A DNA stretch of 30,993 bases from Streptococcus parasanguinis (GCA_018377375.1 JAGZZN010000018.1:1-30993); one strand, 5' to 3'; positions 7,011-16,216 are shown, counted from the first letter of the stretch. Numbers and translations are program-made. Notes: a model not told the origin generated them from the sequence alone.

Positions 7011-8260
7011 TCGAGTTTTTGAAACAGCTCCCTCATTTAGAACACTATGGAACACCGATCTATTTTATCTACCTCATTCTAGCTTTTTTGCCGATCTTTG
7101 TGGGCCTCTTTTTCAAAAAGAGATTTCCGGTATATGAAGGACTTGTGAGTCTGATCTTTATCATTTTGATGCTGACAGGTTCGAATCTCAAGCAAATTTA
7201 TGCCTTACTCTTTTACGTAGTCTGGCAAATCTTGATTGTGTATTCCTACAAATTTTATCGTCAGAAAGCGGACAATAAGTGGATTTTCTATCTTCATTCC
7301 TTCTTGTCTGTCTTGCCCTTGATCTTTGTGAAGGTAGAGCCAGCGATCAAGAATGGACACCAATCCTTGTTTGGATTTTTAGGGATTTCTTATTTGACCT
7401 TCCGGGCTGTCGGAATGATCATCGAAATGCGAGATGGTGTCTTGAAAGAATTCACGCTCTGGGAATTCTTACGTTTTATGCTCTTTATGCCGACCTTCTC
7501 AAGTGGGCCGATTGATCGTTTCAAGCGTTTTAATGAGGATTATAAAGCCATTCCTGAGCGCGAAGAATTATTGGATATGTTGGAGCAAGCTGTTAAGTAC
7601 ATTATGTATGGCTTCCTTTATAAATTTATCCTAGCTCATATTTTTGGCCACTTATTGTTAGGTCATGTGCAGACCTATGCCTTGTCTCAAGGTGGATTCT
7701 TCAACATCGGAACACTGGGAGTCATGTATGTTTATGGCTTTGACCTCTTCTTTGACTTTGCAGGGTATTCCATGTTTGCTTTAGCGGCCTCCAATTTGAT
7801 GGGGATTAAAAGTCCCATCAACTTTGACCGTCCTTTTAAATCACGTGATTTAAAGGAATTCTGGAACCGCTGGCATATGAGTTTATCTTTCTGGTTCCGT
7901 GATTTTGTCTTTATGCGTCTCGTGATGGTATTGATGCGCAATAAAGTGTTCAAGAGCCGGATCACGACCTCAAATGTTGCCTACATTATTAATATGTTGG
8001 TCATGGGCTTCTGGCATGGAGTGACCTGGTACTATATCGCTTATGGGCTCTTCCATGGGCTTGGAATGGTTATCAATGATGCCTGGATTCGAAAGAAAAA
8101 ATCTATTAATAAAGAAAGAAAAGCAAAAGGATTGGATCCGATACCGGACAATCGTTGGACCAAAGCTTTAGGAATCTTTATCACCTTTAATACAGTGATG
8201 CTGTCCTTCCTGATCTTCTCAGGATTCTTGGATCAGCAATGGTTCCCAAAAGTGAAATAA
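7007..8260 (+). CDS. dltB: DltB, MBOAT-family membrane acyltransferase for D-alanine
   Basis: A 417-residue multi-span membrane protein of the MBOAT family, which passes D-alanine from DltC to the outside of the membrane. MBOAT hallmarks are DLKEFWNRWHMSLS (His290) and GFWHGVTWYY (catalytic His337). The 4-bp ATGA overlap with dltA shows translational coupling; dltC starts 14 bp later. A Lys/Arg-rich loop near residues 362-375 faces the cytoplasm in current models. Confidence 0.97.
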   Translation: MIEFLKQLPHLEHYGTPIYFIYLILAFLPIFVGLFFKKRFPVYEGLVSLIFIILMLTGSNLKQIYALLFYVVWQILIVYSYKFYRQKADNKWIFYLHSFLSVLPLIFVKVEPAIKNGHQSLFGFLGISYLTFRAVGMIIEMRDGVLKEFTLWEFLRFMLFMPTFSSGPIDRFKRFNEDYKAIPEREELLDMLEQAVKYIMYGFLYKFILAHIFGHLLLGHVQTYALSQGGFFNIGTLGVMYVYGFDLFFDFAGYSMFALAASNLMGIKSPINFDRPFKSRDLKEFWNRWHMSLSFWFRDFVFMRLVMVLMRNKVFKSRITTSNVAYIINMLVMGFWHGVTWYYIAYGLFHGLGMVINDAWIRKKKSINKERKAKGLDPIPDNRWTKALGIFITFNTVMLSFLIFSGFLDQQWFPKVK

Positions 8261-8274
8261 AAGGAGAATAAAAA

Positions 8275-8514
8275 ATGGATGTAAAATCACAAGTAATTGA
8301 AATTATTGACGAATTGTTTATGGAAGATGTCTCAGACATGATGGATGAGGATCTCTTTGATGCGGGTGTTCTTGATAGTATGGGAACAGTCGAATTGATT
8401 GTGGAATTGGAAAATCGCTTTGGCATCCGTGTTCCTGTATCAGAATTTGGACGCGATGATTGGAACACTGCCAACAAGATCGTAGAAGGTGTAACGGAGC
8501 TTCAGAATGCTTAA
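8275..8514 (+). CDS. dltC: D-alanyl carrier protein DltC
   Basis: A 79-residue acidic acyl carrier protein. GVLDSMGTVELIVELE holds the phosphopantetheine site Ser35. An AAGGAG site lies 8 nt upstream of the ATG. The reading frame overlaps dltD by 8 bp. It carries the D-alanyl thioester from DltA to DltB. Confidence 0.97.
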   Translation: MDVKSQVIEIIDELFMEDVSDMMDEDLFDAGVLDSMGTVELIVELENRFGIRVPVSEFGRDDWNTANKIVEGVTELQNA

Positions 8515-9775
8515 GCGTTTGTGGCTGATTTTAGGGCCCGTATTTTGCGCGCTCCTCATGGTAACAGCTTTATTATTCTTTTATCCAATCAATCATAAGC
8601 ACAACTATACCGAAGAGAAAAAAGCTGCGGTTAGTCTGAATGCAGAAGGATTCAAGAGTCGTACAAAGAAACAAGAAGCACTTTCGGATCCACAGCATCG
8701 CTTTGTCCCTTATTTCGGCTCCAGTGAATGGTTGCGTTTTGATGTGGTGCATCCAGCAGTTTTGGCTGAAAAATATGACCGCAATTACAGACCCTACTTT
8801 TTAGGAGAACGTGGTGCGGCTTCTTTGAACCAGTATTTTGGGATGCAACAGATTTTGCCAGAACTCAAGGACAATACAGCTGTTTATGTAGTTTCTCCGC
8901 AATGGTTCACCAAAAAGGGCTATGATTCCTCTGCCTTTCAACAATTCTTTAATAGCGATCAGTTGAATAGCTTTATTGCCAATCACCAACAGGATGCTGC
9001 ATCCCAGTACGCCGCGAAACGCCTGTTGCAACAGTATCCAAATGTCGCCTTTCAAAGTGTTGTGACGAACATTTCTCAAGGAAAGAAAATTTCAAGATTT
9101 GATCAGTCTTTGAACCAGCTTGTTTCCCATCTTGTTCAGCGCGAAGATGCCTTATTTAGCAATCTCGCTACTCGTACAAACGGGAATTACGATAAGAAGG
9201 TCAAAAAACGTCTACAAGATTTGCCAGATCAATTCTCATATGAGAAATTGGAGGAAATTGCAACGGCTGAAGCAAAAGTCAAAACCAATAACAACGACCT
9301 TGGAATCAGCAATCATTTTTACAATACTCGTTTAAAAATGAAGTTGAAGAAACTAAAAGGTTTCCAAAAAAACGAATCCTATGTTCAATCTCCTGAGTAC
9401 AATGACTTGCAGTTGGTTCTAGACCAGTTTGCTAAATCTCGGACCAATGTCATCTTTGTGATTCCTCCAGTCAATGCCAAATGGATGAAATACACAGGCT
9501 TGAGCCAAGAAAAGTATGAACAGGCTGTTCAAAAGATTCGTTACCAATTAGAAAGTCAAGGTTTCACTAATATTGCAGACTTTTCTAAAGATGGTGATCA
9601 GCCCTACTTTATGGAAGACACGATTCATATGGGATGGAATGGTTGGCTAGCCTTTGATAAAGCGGTCAATCCCTTTGTCACAAAGGCTGAAAAAGCACCA
9701 ACTTACCATCTAAATGATCGCTTCTTCAGTAAAGATTGGGCCCAATATAAAGGAACACCAGACGAATTTAAATAA
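8507..9775 (+). CDS. dltD: DltD, membrane-anchored D-alanyl esterase/transferase
   Basis: A 422-residue protein with an N-terminal membrane anchor (residues about 5-27) and an extracellular SGNH/GDSL-like domain. The nucleophile lies in YFGSSEWLRFD (Ser72 or Ser73), and the matching Asp/His pair is in MEDTIHMGWNGW (Asp371, His374). It acts outside the membrane in the last steps of D-alanine transfer to teichoic acid. Last gene of the dlt operon. Confidence 0.96.
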   Translation: MLKRLWLILGPVFCALLMVTALLFFYPINHKHNYTEEKKAAVSLNAEGFKSRTKKQEALSDPQHRFVPYFGSSEWLRFDVVHPAVLAEKYDRNYRPYFLGERGAASLNQYFGMQQILPELKDNTAVYVVSPQWFTKKGYDSSAFQQFFNSDQLNSFIANHQQDAASQYAAKRLLQQYPNVAFQSVVTNISQGKKISRFDQSLNQLVSHLVQREDALFSNLATRTNGNYDKKVKKRLQDLPDQFSYEKLEEIATAEAKVKTNNNDLGISNHFYNTRLKMKLKKLKGFQKNESYVQSPEYNDLQLVLDQFAKSRTNVIFVIPPVNAKWMKYTGLSQEKYEQAVQKIRYQLESQGFTNIADFSKDGDQPYFMEDTIHMGWNGWLAFDKAVNPFVTKAEKAPTYHLNDRFFSKDWAQYKGTPDEFK

Positions 9776-9781
9776 TGCTTG

Positions 9782-9817
9782 ATCAAAGGGGGCAGGATCG
9801 AATCCTGGCTCCTTGAT
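9782..9817 (+). terminator. Stem-loop after dltD, weak terminator candidate
   Basis: ATCAAAGGGGGCAGGAT pairs imperfectly with ATCCTGGCTCCTTGAT around CGA, starting 6 bp after the dltD stop. A strong stem, but the bases after it (TTGTGAGG) are not a T tract, so it may protect or process the 3' end rather than terminate. Confidence 0.5.
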
Positions 9818-9858
9818 TTGTGAGGAAAGGGACGGAAAGTCACAAACAAGCAAGAGAG

Positions 9859-9996
9859 TTATCCACAGGCTGTGGGAAACTTACTTGTAAATGGATGAAA
9901 ACAGGTCCTGATGCTGATGAACCTTCCTCTTTTAAGGGGAAAATAGGTAAAAGTTATCCACATTTCTGTGGATAAGTGATGAAAAACAGTGGATAA
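9859..9996. promoter_or_regulatory. DnaA-box cluster
   Basis: Perfect DnaA boxes TTATCCACA are at 9859-9867 and 9954-9962 (plus) and 9967-9975 (minus, as TGTGGATAA). A one-mismatch copy, AGTGGATAA, is at 9988-9996 (minus). A weaker TGTGGGAAA follows the first box at 9871-9879, forming CCACAGGCTGTGG. That is three exact and at least one near match in 138 bp of non-coding DNA. No dnaA, dnaN, parB or rpmH gene is nearby, so this is not the usual oriC setting. Confidence 0.75.
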
Positions 9997-10026
9997 GTCA
10001 GCTAGCATGTGAAAAGGAGAAGTAGT

Positions 10027-10251
10027 GTGAAAAAAATTTGGTTTTACGCAATTGTTCAGGGGATTGTTATCTTTTTTATTGTGGGTGGCATGACCTACGC
10101 ACTTAGGGGAGATTTCTTTTTCCGTTACTTATCCCCTATTTTTGGACTAGCAGCAGCTGTCTTGAGATTTGGGACTGCGACTTTAATGAAGGTGCTAGCA
10201 CCCACTCTCTATGATGATCCCAAAAAGAAAGAAGAGAGCCACGATAACTAA
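10027..10251 (+). CDS. Small membrane protein of unknown function
   Basis: A 74-residue protein with two hydrophobic stretches (about residues 5-26, WFYAIVQGIVIFFIVGGMTY, and 34-56) and a charged C-terminal tail (DDPKKKEESHDN). The start is taken as GTG 10027 because AAGGAG at 10014-10019 sits 7 nt before it; a longer frame from GTG 10009 would have this site inside its coding region. I do not recognise a family. It lies alone between the DnaA-box cluster and aspS. Confidence 0.7.
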   Translation: MKKIWFYAIVQGIVIFFIVGGMTYALRGDFFFRYLSPIFGLAAAVLRFGTATLMKVLAPTLYDDPKKKEESHDN

Positions 10252-10279
10252 AGAAGTTGCTGACTGAAAAAGTTGAGCT

Positions 10280-10313
10280 AAAGGCCACTTTCTGCTGGTC
10301 TTTATGGTAAAAT
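10280..10313 (+). promoter_or_regulatory. Weak stem-loop and extended -10 promoter of aspS
   Basis: AAAGGCCA and TGGTCTTT (10280-10303) can pair after the small membrane protein gene, without a T tract. An extended -10 TGGTAAAAT is at 10305-10313, about 36 nt before aspS; no good -35 is seen. The gap before aspS is only 97 bp, too short for a T-box leader. Confidence 0.45.
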
Positions 10314-10348
10314 AGAAGGAAGAATATTAGTTTGGAGATTAATTAGAA

Positions 10349-12103
10349 ATGAAACGTTCAATGTATGCTGGACGTGTTCGTGAAGAACACATTGGAACTC
10401 GTATTACCTTGAAAGGATGGGTTAGCCGTCGTCGTGACTTGGGTGGTTTGATCTTTATCGATCTACGCGATCGCGAAGGAATCATGCAATTGGTGATCAA
10501 TCCAGAAACAGTTAGTGCAGAAGTGATGGCTACAGCTGAAAGCATCCGTAGTGAATATGTTGTAGAAGTGACAGGCCTTGTAGAAGCTCGTGAACAAGCC
10601 AATCCAAACTTGCCTACAGGAGCAGTAGAACTCAAGGTAGAAGCTATTACGGTTCTCAATACTGCCAAAACAACACCATTTGAAATCAAGGACGGAATTG
10701 AAGCCAATGATGATACCCGTCTTCGTTACCGTTACTTAGACCTTCGTCGTCCTGAGATGTTGGAAAACCTCAAACTCCGTGCAAAAGTAACCCATTCAAT
10801 TCGCAATTACTTAGATGAATTAGAATTTATTGATGTGGAAACACCGTTTCTTTCTAAGTCAACTCCAGAAGGAGCACGTGACTACTTGGTTCCTTCCCGT
10901 GTCAATAAGGGTCATTTCTATGCCCTTCCACAAAGTCCTCAGATTACAAAACAATTGTTAATGAATGCTGGATTTGATCGCTATTATCAAATCGTGAAGT
11001 GTTTCCGTGATGAGGATTTACGGGGAGACCGTCAACCTGAGTTTACACAGGTCGACTTGGAAACTTCTTTCTTGAGTGATCAAGAAATCCAGGATATCAC
11101 AGAAGGCTTGATTGCCCGTGTCATGAAAGAAACTAAAGGAATTGAAGTAACACTCCCATTCCCACGTATGAATTATGATGATGCTATGGCCTTGTATGGT
11201 TCAGATAAACCAGATACACGTTTTGAAATGTTGCTCCAAGACTTGACAGAGCTTGTCAAGGGTGTAGACTTCAAAGTCTTCTCAGAAGCTCCGGCAGTTA
11301 AGGCGCTTGTCGTCAAAGGTGCAGCAGATCATTACTCTCGTAAAGACATCGATAAATTGACAGAAGTTGCGAAGCAATACGGTGCAAAAGGTCTTGCTTG
11401 GGTGAAATATGCTGAAGGTGCTTTGAACGGTCCTGTTGCGAAGTTCTTGACAGACTTGACAAGTGACTTGACAGCTGCTTTACAGTTAGAAGACAAGGAT
11501 CTAGTTCTCTTTGTAGCAGATACTCTTGAAGTAGCCAATGCAACGCTTGGTGCTTTGCGTGTTCGTCTTGCGAAAGAGCTTGACTTGATTGACAACAATC
11601 AATACAACTTCCTTTGGGTAGTGGATTGGCCAATGTTTGAATGGTCTGAAGAAGAAGGCCGTTATATGTCTGCTCACCATCCATTTACACTTCCACAAGC
11701 TCAAACAGAGCATGAATTGGAAGGTGATCTTTCAAAAGTTCGAGCAATTGCCTATGATATCGTCTTAAATGGCTATGAATTAGGTGGAGGAAGTCTACGG
11801 ATTAATCATAAAGATTTACAAGAACGGATGTTTAAAGCACTTGGCTTTACAAAAGAAGCTGCTAATGAACAATTTGGTTTCTTGTTGGAAGCAATGGATT
11901 ACGGTTTCCCACCACATGGAGGATTGGCGATTGGTTTGGACCGCTTCGTGATGCTTCTTGCAGGTGAAGATAATATTCGGGAAGTCATTGCCTTTCCGAA
12001 GAATAACAAGGCGACAGATCCAATGACACAAGCTCCTTCTGTCGTTTCTGAAAAGCAATTGGATGAGTTAAATCTTCAAGTAGAACTAGCAGAGCAAGAA
12101 TAG
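10349..12103 (+). CDS. aspS: Aspartyl-tRNA synthetase
   Basis: A 584-residue bacterial-type AspRS, which charges tRNA-Asp in the cytoplasm. It has an N-terminal OB-fold anticodon-binding domain (residues 1-105, LKGWVSRRRDLGGLIFIDLRD), a class II core with QSPQ (195-198), motif 2 FRDEDLRGDRQPEF (219-232), an inserted GAD domain (about 290-410) and motif 3 GLAIGLDRFVMLLAG near 525-540. Full length, no anomaly. Confidence 0.97.
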   Translation: MKRSMYAGRVREEHIGTRITLKGWVSRRRDLGGLIFIDLRDREGIMQLVINPETVSAEVMATAESIRSEYVVEVTGLVEAREQANPNLPTGAVELKVEAITVLNTAKTTPFEIKDGIEANDDTRLRYRYLDLRRPEMLENLKLRAKVTHSIRNYLDELEFIDVETPFLSKSTPEGARDYLVPSRVNKGHFYALPQSPQITKQLLMNAGFDRYYQIVKCFRDEDLRGDRQPEFTQVDLETSFLSDQEIQDITEGLIARVMKETKGIEVTLPFPRMNYDDAMALYGSDKPDTRFEMLLQDLTELVKGVDFKVFSEAPAVKALVVKGAADHYSRKDIDKLTEVAKQYGAKGLAWVKYAEGALNGPVAKFLTDLTSDLTAALQLEDKDLVLFVADTLEVANATLGALRVRLAKELDLIDNNQYNFLWVVDWPMFEWSEEEGRYMSAHHPFTLPQAQTEHELEGDLSKVRAIAYDIVLNGYELGGGSLRINHKDLQERMFKALGFTKEAANEQFGFLLEAMDYGFPPHGGLAIGLDRFVMLLAGEDNIREVIAFPKNNKATDPMTQAPSVVSEKQLDELNLQVELAEQE

Positions 12104-12111
12104 GACAAGAG

Positions 12112-12163
12112 AGAAAAGGGAAAGTCTAGGAATCAGTTGCTCTAAGATCTTCCTTTTCTTCTA
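12112..12163 (+). terminator. Possible weak terminator after aspS
   Basis: AGAAAAGGGAAAG can pair with TCTTCCTTTTCT across a loop of about 23 nt, followed by TCTAATC. The stem is imperfect and purine/pyrimidine-rich, so this is only a candidate. The yitT-type gene begins 16 bp later and may be partly co-transcribed with aspS. Confidence 0.3.
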
Positions 12164-12178
12164 ATCGATGGATTGAAA

Positions 12179-13120
12179 ATGAAAAAAACTCGCTTTCATA
12201 AGCTATTTCGCTATCATGTGCGGCGACTAGCTTATAACATTAAATTATTGCGCGTGCTGAAGAGCATCTCCCGTGAGAAATACGATGAAAAAGTGTCAGC
12301 TTCCTTGCTGTATGGTTTTCTATCAGCGATTGCCGTCAACTTCTTCTTTCAACCAGGACATGTATACTCCAGCGGTGCAACAGGGCTAGCTCAGATTTTA
12401 TCTGTTCTGAGCCAACGCTTTATTGGCTTTACGATTCCCGTTTCCTTGACCTTTTATGCCATCAATATCCCTTTGATGATTGTGGCTTGGTATCAAATTG
12501 GCCATAAATTTACCATCTTTACCTTTATTACGGTTTCGATGAGTTCCCTCTTTATTCAGTTCGTGCCAGTGATTACGTTGACCAACGATCCGATCATGAA
12601 TGCCCTATTTGGTGGGGTTGTCATGGGAACAGGGATTGGTTTTGCTCTTCGGAACAACATTTCCAGCGGTGGAACGGATATTGTCAGTTTGACGATTCGA
12701 AAACGGACAGGAAAGAATGTCGGCAGCATCTCCTTTTTGGTCAATGGGACCATTATGTTGATCGCTGGTCTGACCTTTGGTTGGAAGTATGCTCTTTACT
12801 CTATGATTACCATCTTCGTATCGAGTCGAGTAACGGATGCTGTCTTTACCAAGCAAAAACGGATGCAGGCAATGATCGTAACGAGCCAGCCAGATGCCAT
12901 TATTGAAAAGATCCATAAAAAATTGCATCGTGGAGCAACCATTATCCACAATGCAGAGGGAACCTATAACCATCAGGAAAAAGCAGTTCTGCTGACAGTT
13001 ATTACGCGTGCAGAGTTTAATGAATTCAAATATATTATGAAAAAAGCTGATCCTCAGGCTTTTATCACCATTTCAGAAAACGTTCATATCATCGGACGCT
13101 TTGTGGAAACAGAAGAATAA
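12179..13120 (+). CDS. YitT-family membrane protein (DUF161 + DUF2179)
   Basis: A 313-residue protein from ATG 12179 (an in-frame TTG lies 6 nt earlier). A basic N-terminal stretch is followed by about five membrane segments between residues 43 and 210. These contain the family signatures FFFQPGHVYSSGATGLAQIL and NNISSGGTDIVSL. A soluble DUF2179 domain (about 225-313) ends in ITISENVHIIGRF. YitT proteins are common in Firmicutes and their substrate is not established. It converges on pulA with a shared terminator. Confidence 0.88.
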   Translation: MKKTRFHKLFRYHVRRLAYNIKLLRVLKSISREKYDEKVSASLLYGFLSAIAVNFFFQPGHVYSSGATGLAQILSVLSQRFIGFTIPVSLTFYAINIPLMIVAWYQIGHKFTIFTFITVSMSSLFIQFVPVITLTNDPIMNALFGGVVMGTGIGFALRNNISSGGTDIVSLTIRKRTGKNVGSISFLVNGTIMLIAGLTFGWKYALYSMITIFVSSRVTDAVFTKQKRMQAMIVTSQPDAIIEKIHKKLHRGATIIHNAEGTYNHQEKAVLLTVITRAEFNEFKYIMKKADPQAFITISENVHIIGRFVETEE

Positions 13121-13125
13121 AAATA

Positions 13126-13150
13126 AAGGTCACCACATTGTGGTGACCTT
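13126..13150. terminator. Bidirectional terminator between yitT-type gene and pulA
   Basis: AAGGTCACCACA and TGTGGTGACCTT form a perfect 12-bp inverted repeat around one T. T/A-rich flanks lie on both sides (ATTTT after it, AATAAAAAT before it). It overlaps the pulA stop codon and serves the convergent genes. Confidence 0.85.
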
Positions 13151-15224
13151 ATTTTGCTGATTTCGTTTCGTGGAGAAGAAGCCAACTATGGGCAGGAATA
13201 GAAAGTTCCTTTCCTTTAGGAATGGGCACTTGGAGGTTGGCATGAGGATAGGCAAATAACAGCTGACTATCACTCGGATGTTGATAGGTCTGTTCTTGAT
13301 CACCTATATTGACAAGAATCGTTATTTTTTCACGATCTTTCTCAATCGTGTAGATCAAATGATGATCAGACAACCATTTGACATCACAGTAGTCGCGAAT
13401 CTCTTGCCCTTTTTTCAAACGAAGGAGTGGCTGTGATTTCCGATAAGCAATCAATTCTTCAAGAAAAGCAATTTCTTCTTGGCATTTTGGAAGGGATGTC
13501 CAGTCCAATTGGTTGAGACTATCTGGTAAGTTATAGGTGTTGTCTTCGAGCCCTTTTGTGCGATAAAATTCTTGACCAGCATGGATAAACGGCACTCCTT
13601 GAGCTAGTAACACTAAATGAAGAGCTAATCGTGAGAGAGCTTTTCGATCTTCTAGACGAATCTCTTCCTTTTCAAGTTGGAAATAATCAAAAACAGTTGC
13701 ATTGTCGTGGCATTCGACGTACTGAATGGCTTGTTGAGGTTGGGTGAAATGAGCAGGCCCTAGCTTCCCGACATTTGCCGTTAGAATGTTAGCGAAATCA
13801 TTCGCAGAATGTTGACTCTCACGACGGTGACCAGCTACAAGTGTTCTCTTGATCGTATCCCGGAAGTTATCACTGAAAAAGCCAAAGGCTGGTAATCGTT
13901 TCGCGTTATATTGGTGAGCGAGCTGATCTTCAGAGAGGCCTGTATCCATCTTCCACCCTTCCCCATAGAGATAGATGTTAGGATAGATTTCACGGAGTTC
14001 TTCTGCAATCTCTGTCATGGTTTGAATGTCTAGGATTCCCATCAAGTCAAAGCGGAAACCATCAAAGCCGTAGAGGGAAACCCATTGTTTGAGGGATTGC
14101 TTGATATAGTGTCTCACCATGGAGCGTTCACTTGCTACGTCATTTCCACAGAAGGTTCCATTGGTCCGCTCGCCCTCTGCATTATAACGGTAGAAATAAC
14201 CAGGAACGATCTGTTCAAAAGCGTACTCATCTGCCTGGTAGACATGATTGTAGACTACATCCATGATGACACTCAGATTAGCCCGGTGATAGGTGTCAAT
14301 GGTGTCTTGGAGCTCTAGGATTCGTGCATAAGGATCGTTAGGATCACTCGCATAGCTTCCTTCTGGAACATTGTATTGAACAGGATCATAGCCCCAGTTG
14401 TAGGCTTTCCATTGATCCTCTTCATCGACACTACCGAAATCATAGACAGGAAGTAACTGTACATGGGTAATGCCAAGTTTTTGAAGGTAATCAAATCCAA
14501 GGATCTGACCATTGAGTTGAGGCGATTCTGTCAACCCTTTAAACTTACCAGGGTGTTTAAAGCCGGCCTCTTTTTGGACAGAGAAGTCCCGAACGCTCAT
14601 CTCGTAGATGATTGCTTCTGTCGGGTCTAATTGACGAGCAGCACGTGTGATAGGACGTGTAATCTTCTTCCGGTCGATGACCAAGCTGTCTCCAGAGTTG
14701 GCCAAAGAGGATAGAGCATAGGGATCGTGAATCCGACGTTCTAGGCCATTGACACGAAATTCATAGTGGTAGGCAGCTCCTTCCCAATCCCCTTTGAGCA
14801 AGAGTTTCCAGACACCGTTTTCTGTACGTGTCATCGGATAGATCTGATCTTCGATATGGAGACTCACATCTTGCGAAATCGGTGCCCAGAATTTAAATTG
14901 CGTCTGATGTGGTGTGTAGAAACTTCCTAGATCCTCTCCACTATAGGTGAAGGTTTGATCAAAAATGGGTTTGCGAACGATGTTTCGATAGTGGAGTATA
15001 GAAGAATTTCCAGTAGCATCGTAGATGGTGTACTCTTCTCCGAGTTCAAGTGGAATAGGGCTTAAGAAATAGTCTCCTGTGTCAGTCGCTGCACTTGACG
15101 TTTTGACAGGGATTAAGGCAAGATGACCTTGGTTCGTTTTCAAATAAAAAGGAAGGATATGCTCCTCTCCCTTTTGGATACGAATGAGGTCTTGGTCATC
15201 TAAATAAGCAGTAAATGTAGACAT
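13149..15224 (-). CDS. pulA: Type I pullulanase, cytoplasmic
   Basis: A 691-residue GH13 debranching enzyme that hydrolyses alpha-1,6 bonds in pullulan and limit dextrins. An N-terminal beta region and CBM48-like domain (about 100-190, KFWAPISQDVSLHI) are followed by the barrel. The type I signature is YNWGYDPVQYNVPEGSYA (275-292); catalytic regions are DVVYNHVY (322-329), FRFDLMG with nucleophile Asp393, YGEGW with acid Glu422, and ECHDN with His506/Asp507. There is no signal peptide and no LPXTG, unlike the streptococcal surface pullulanase SpuA, so it acts on imported branched maltodextrins. AGGAG lies 7 nt before the ATG; the gene starts 8 bp after malR, so it is in the same operon. Confidence 0.93.
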   Translation of the reverse strand: MSTFTAYLDDQDLIRIQKGEEHILPFYLKTNQGHLALIPVKTSSAATDTGDYFLSPIPLELGEEYTIYDATGNSSILHYRNIVRKPIFDQTFTYSGEDLGSFYTPHQTQFKFWAPISQDVSLHIEDQIYPMTRTENGVWKLLLKGDWEGAAYHYEFRVNGLERRIHDPYALSSLANSGDSLVIDRKKITRPITRAARQLDPTEAIIYEMSVRDFSVQKEAGFKHPGKFKGLTESPQLNGQILGFDYLQKLGITHVQLLPVYDFGSVDEEDQWKAYNWGYDPVQYNVPEGSYASDPNDPYARILELQDTIDTYHRANLSVIMDVVYNHVYQADEYAFEQIVPGYFYRYNAEGERTNGTFCGNDVASERSMVRHYIKQSLKQWVSLYGFDGFRFDLMGILDIQTMTEIAEELREIYPNIYLYGEGWKMDTGLSEDQLAHQYNAKRLPAFGFFSDNFRDTIKRTLVAGHRRESQHSANDFANILTANVGKLGPAHFTQPQQAIQYVECHDNATVFDYFQLEKEEIRLEDRKALSRLALHLVLLAQGVPFIHAGQEFYRTKGLEDNTYNLPDSLNQLDWTSLPKCQEEIAFLEELIAYRKSQPLLRLKKGQEIRDYCDVKWLSDHHLIYTIEKDREKITILVNIGDQEQTYQHPSDSQLLFAYPHANLQVPIPKGKELSIPAHSWLLLHETKSAK

Positions 15225-15232
15225 AAAGACTC

Positions 15233-16216
15233 CTAAAGTTTCGTAATGGTATGGTCAATCAATTGACGGTAGCAGACGGTTTTTCCTTCTTTGTGATCTT
15301 TGATGATTTGAAGGATGGTCCGGACAGATTCACGCCCGAGTTCCACCGCATTGATGTCAATATAGGCTTCAATATCGAGTCGTGGCTTGATCGAATCAAA
15401 GGAAATAATCGGGATTGTCAGCTGGTGTTCTAATAGGTATTGGCGCACCCCTTCAGCAACGAGAATATCGGTCGTCATAATCGCATCTAGTTCTGTTAAT
15501 GGTAGACTCTCCATCATTTGATAAGAATTATCTTCTAACATAAACCCAAATGAAAAATGAACGAGTTTTTCATCGAGAGGAATCCCTGCTTTTTGGAGGG
15601 CTTCTTTATAACCTTGGTAGCGGTCTTGAGACACAAACAGCTCTTTGTTTCCCCCGATAAAAGCAATTTTTCGGTAGTTTTGTTGAATAAAATAATCTGT
15701 TGCATCAAATGCAGCCTCGATATTGTCATTATCGACTAGCGAAACAAAAGGAGAGACCGCCTTTCCAAGGATGAGGAAGGGAAACTTGTCCTTCAGTGCA
15801 AATTCAACGAGGGGGTCGTTCGGGTTGGAATAAAGGAAGATTAAACCATCCACACGGTTTCCGTAGATGAGTTGCTTGAGGTTGTCGAGCTGCCGTTCTT
15901 CGTTTTGACCTGTACAGATTTGGATGGCATAGTCATTGTCTGAAGCAATCTGGGTAATTCCTCGTAAAACAGTTGGAAAGAAAGGATTCTGATAGAAGAA
16001 GTCACTATCGACTGGAAGGACTAAAGCAATGACTTGACTAGATTGGCTGACAAGACTACGAGCATTAAGATTGGGATGGTAGTCCAATTCGACCATGGCC
16101 TCACGGACACGTTTTTTTGTTTCATCACTAATCGTGGATTTGTTTTGGATGACGCGCGTGACAGTTGAAGGCGCGACGCCAGCGAGTTTCGCCACATCTT
16201 TGATGGTAACACGCAT
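15233..16216 (-). CDS. malR: LacI-family maltose repressor MalR
   Basis: A 327-residue LacI-family regulator. The N-terminal helix-turn-helix is VTIKDVAKLAGVAPSTVTRVIQ (residues 3-24), with the hinge helix NLNARSLVSQ near 54-63. The periplasmic-binding-protein-like sensor domain follows. It should repress the mal promoters until maltose or maltotriose binds. Strong GGAGG site 7 nt upstream; 11 bp after malA and 8 bp before pulA. The operators in the malX-malQ interval fit its family (central CG in an AACGTT core). Confidence 0.93.
   Translation of the reverse strand: MRVTIKDVAKLAGVAPSTVTRVIQNKSTISDETKKRVREAMVELDYHPNLNARSLVSQSSQVIALVLPVDSDFFYQNPFFPTVLRGITQIASDNDYAIQICTGQNEERQLDNLKQLIYGNRVDGLIFLYSNPNDPLVEFALKDKFPFLILGKAVSPFVSLVDNDNIEAAFDATDYFIQQNYRKIAFIGGNKELFVSQDRYQGYKEALQKAGIPLDEKLVHFSFGFMLEDNSYQMMESLPLTELDAIMTTDILVAEGVRQYLLEHQLTIPIISFDSIKPRLDIEAYIDINAVELGRESVRTILQIIKDHKEGKTVCYRQLIDHTITKL

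Noticed and set aside
9859..9996. The DnaA-box group as the chromosomal origin
   Set aside because: dnaA, dnaN and the usual AT-rich unwinding region are absent; the flanks are dltD and a small membrane protein gene.
10252..10348. T-box or other riboswitch before aspS
   Set aside because: The gap is only 97 bp with a promoter-like -10 inside it, and no T-box sequence is present.
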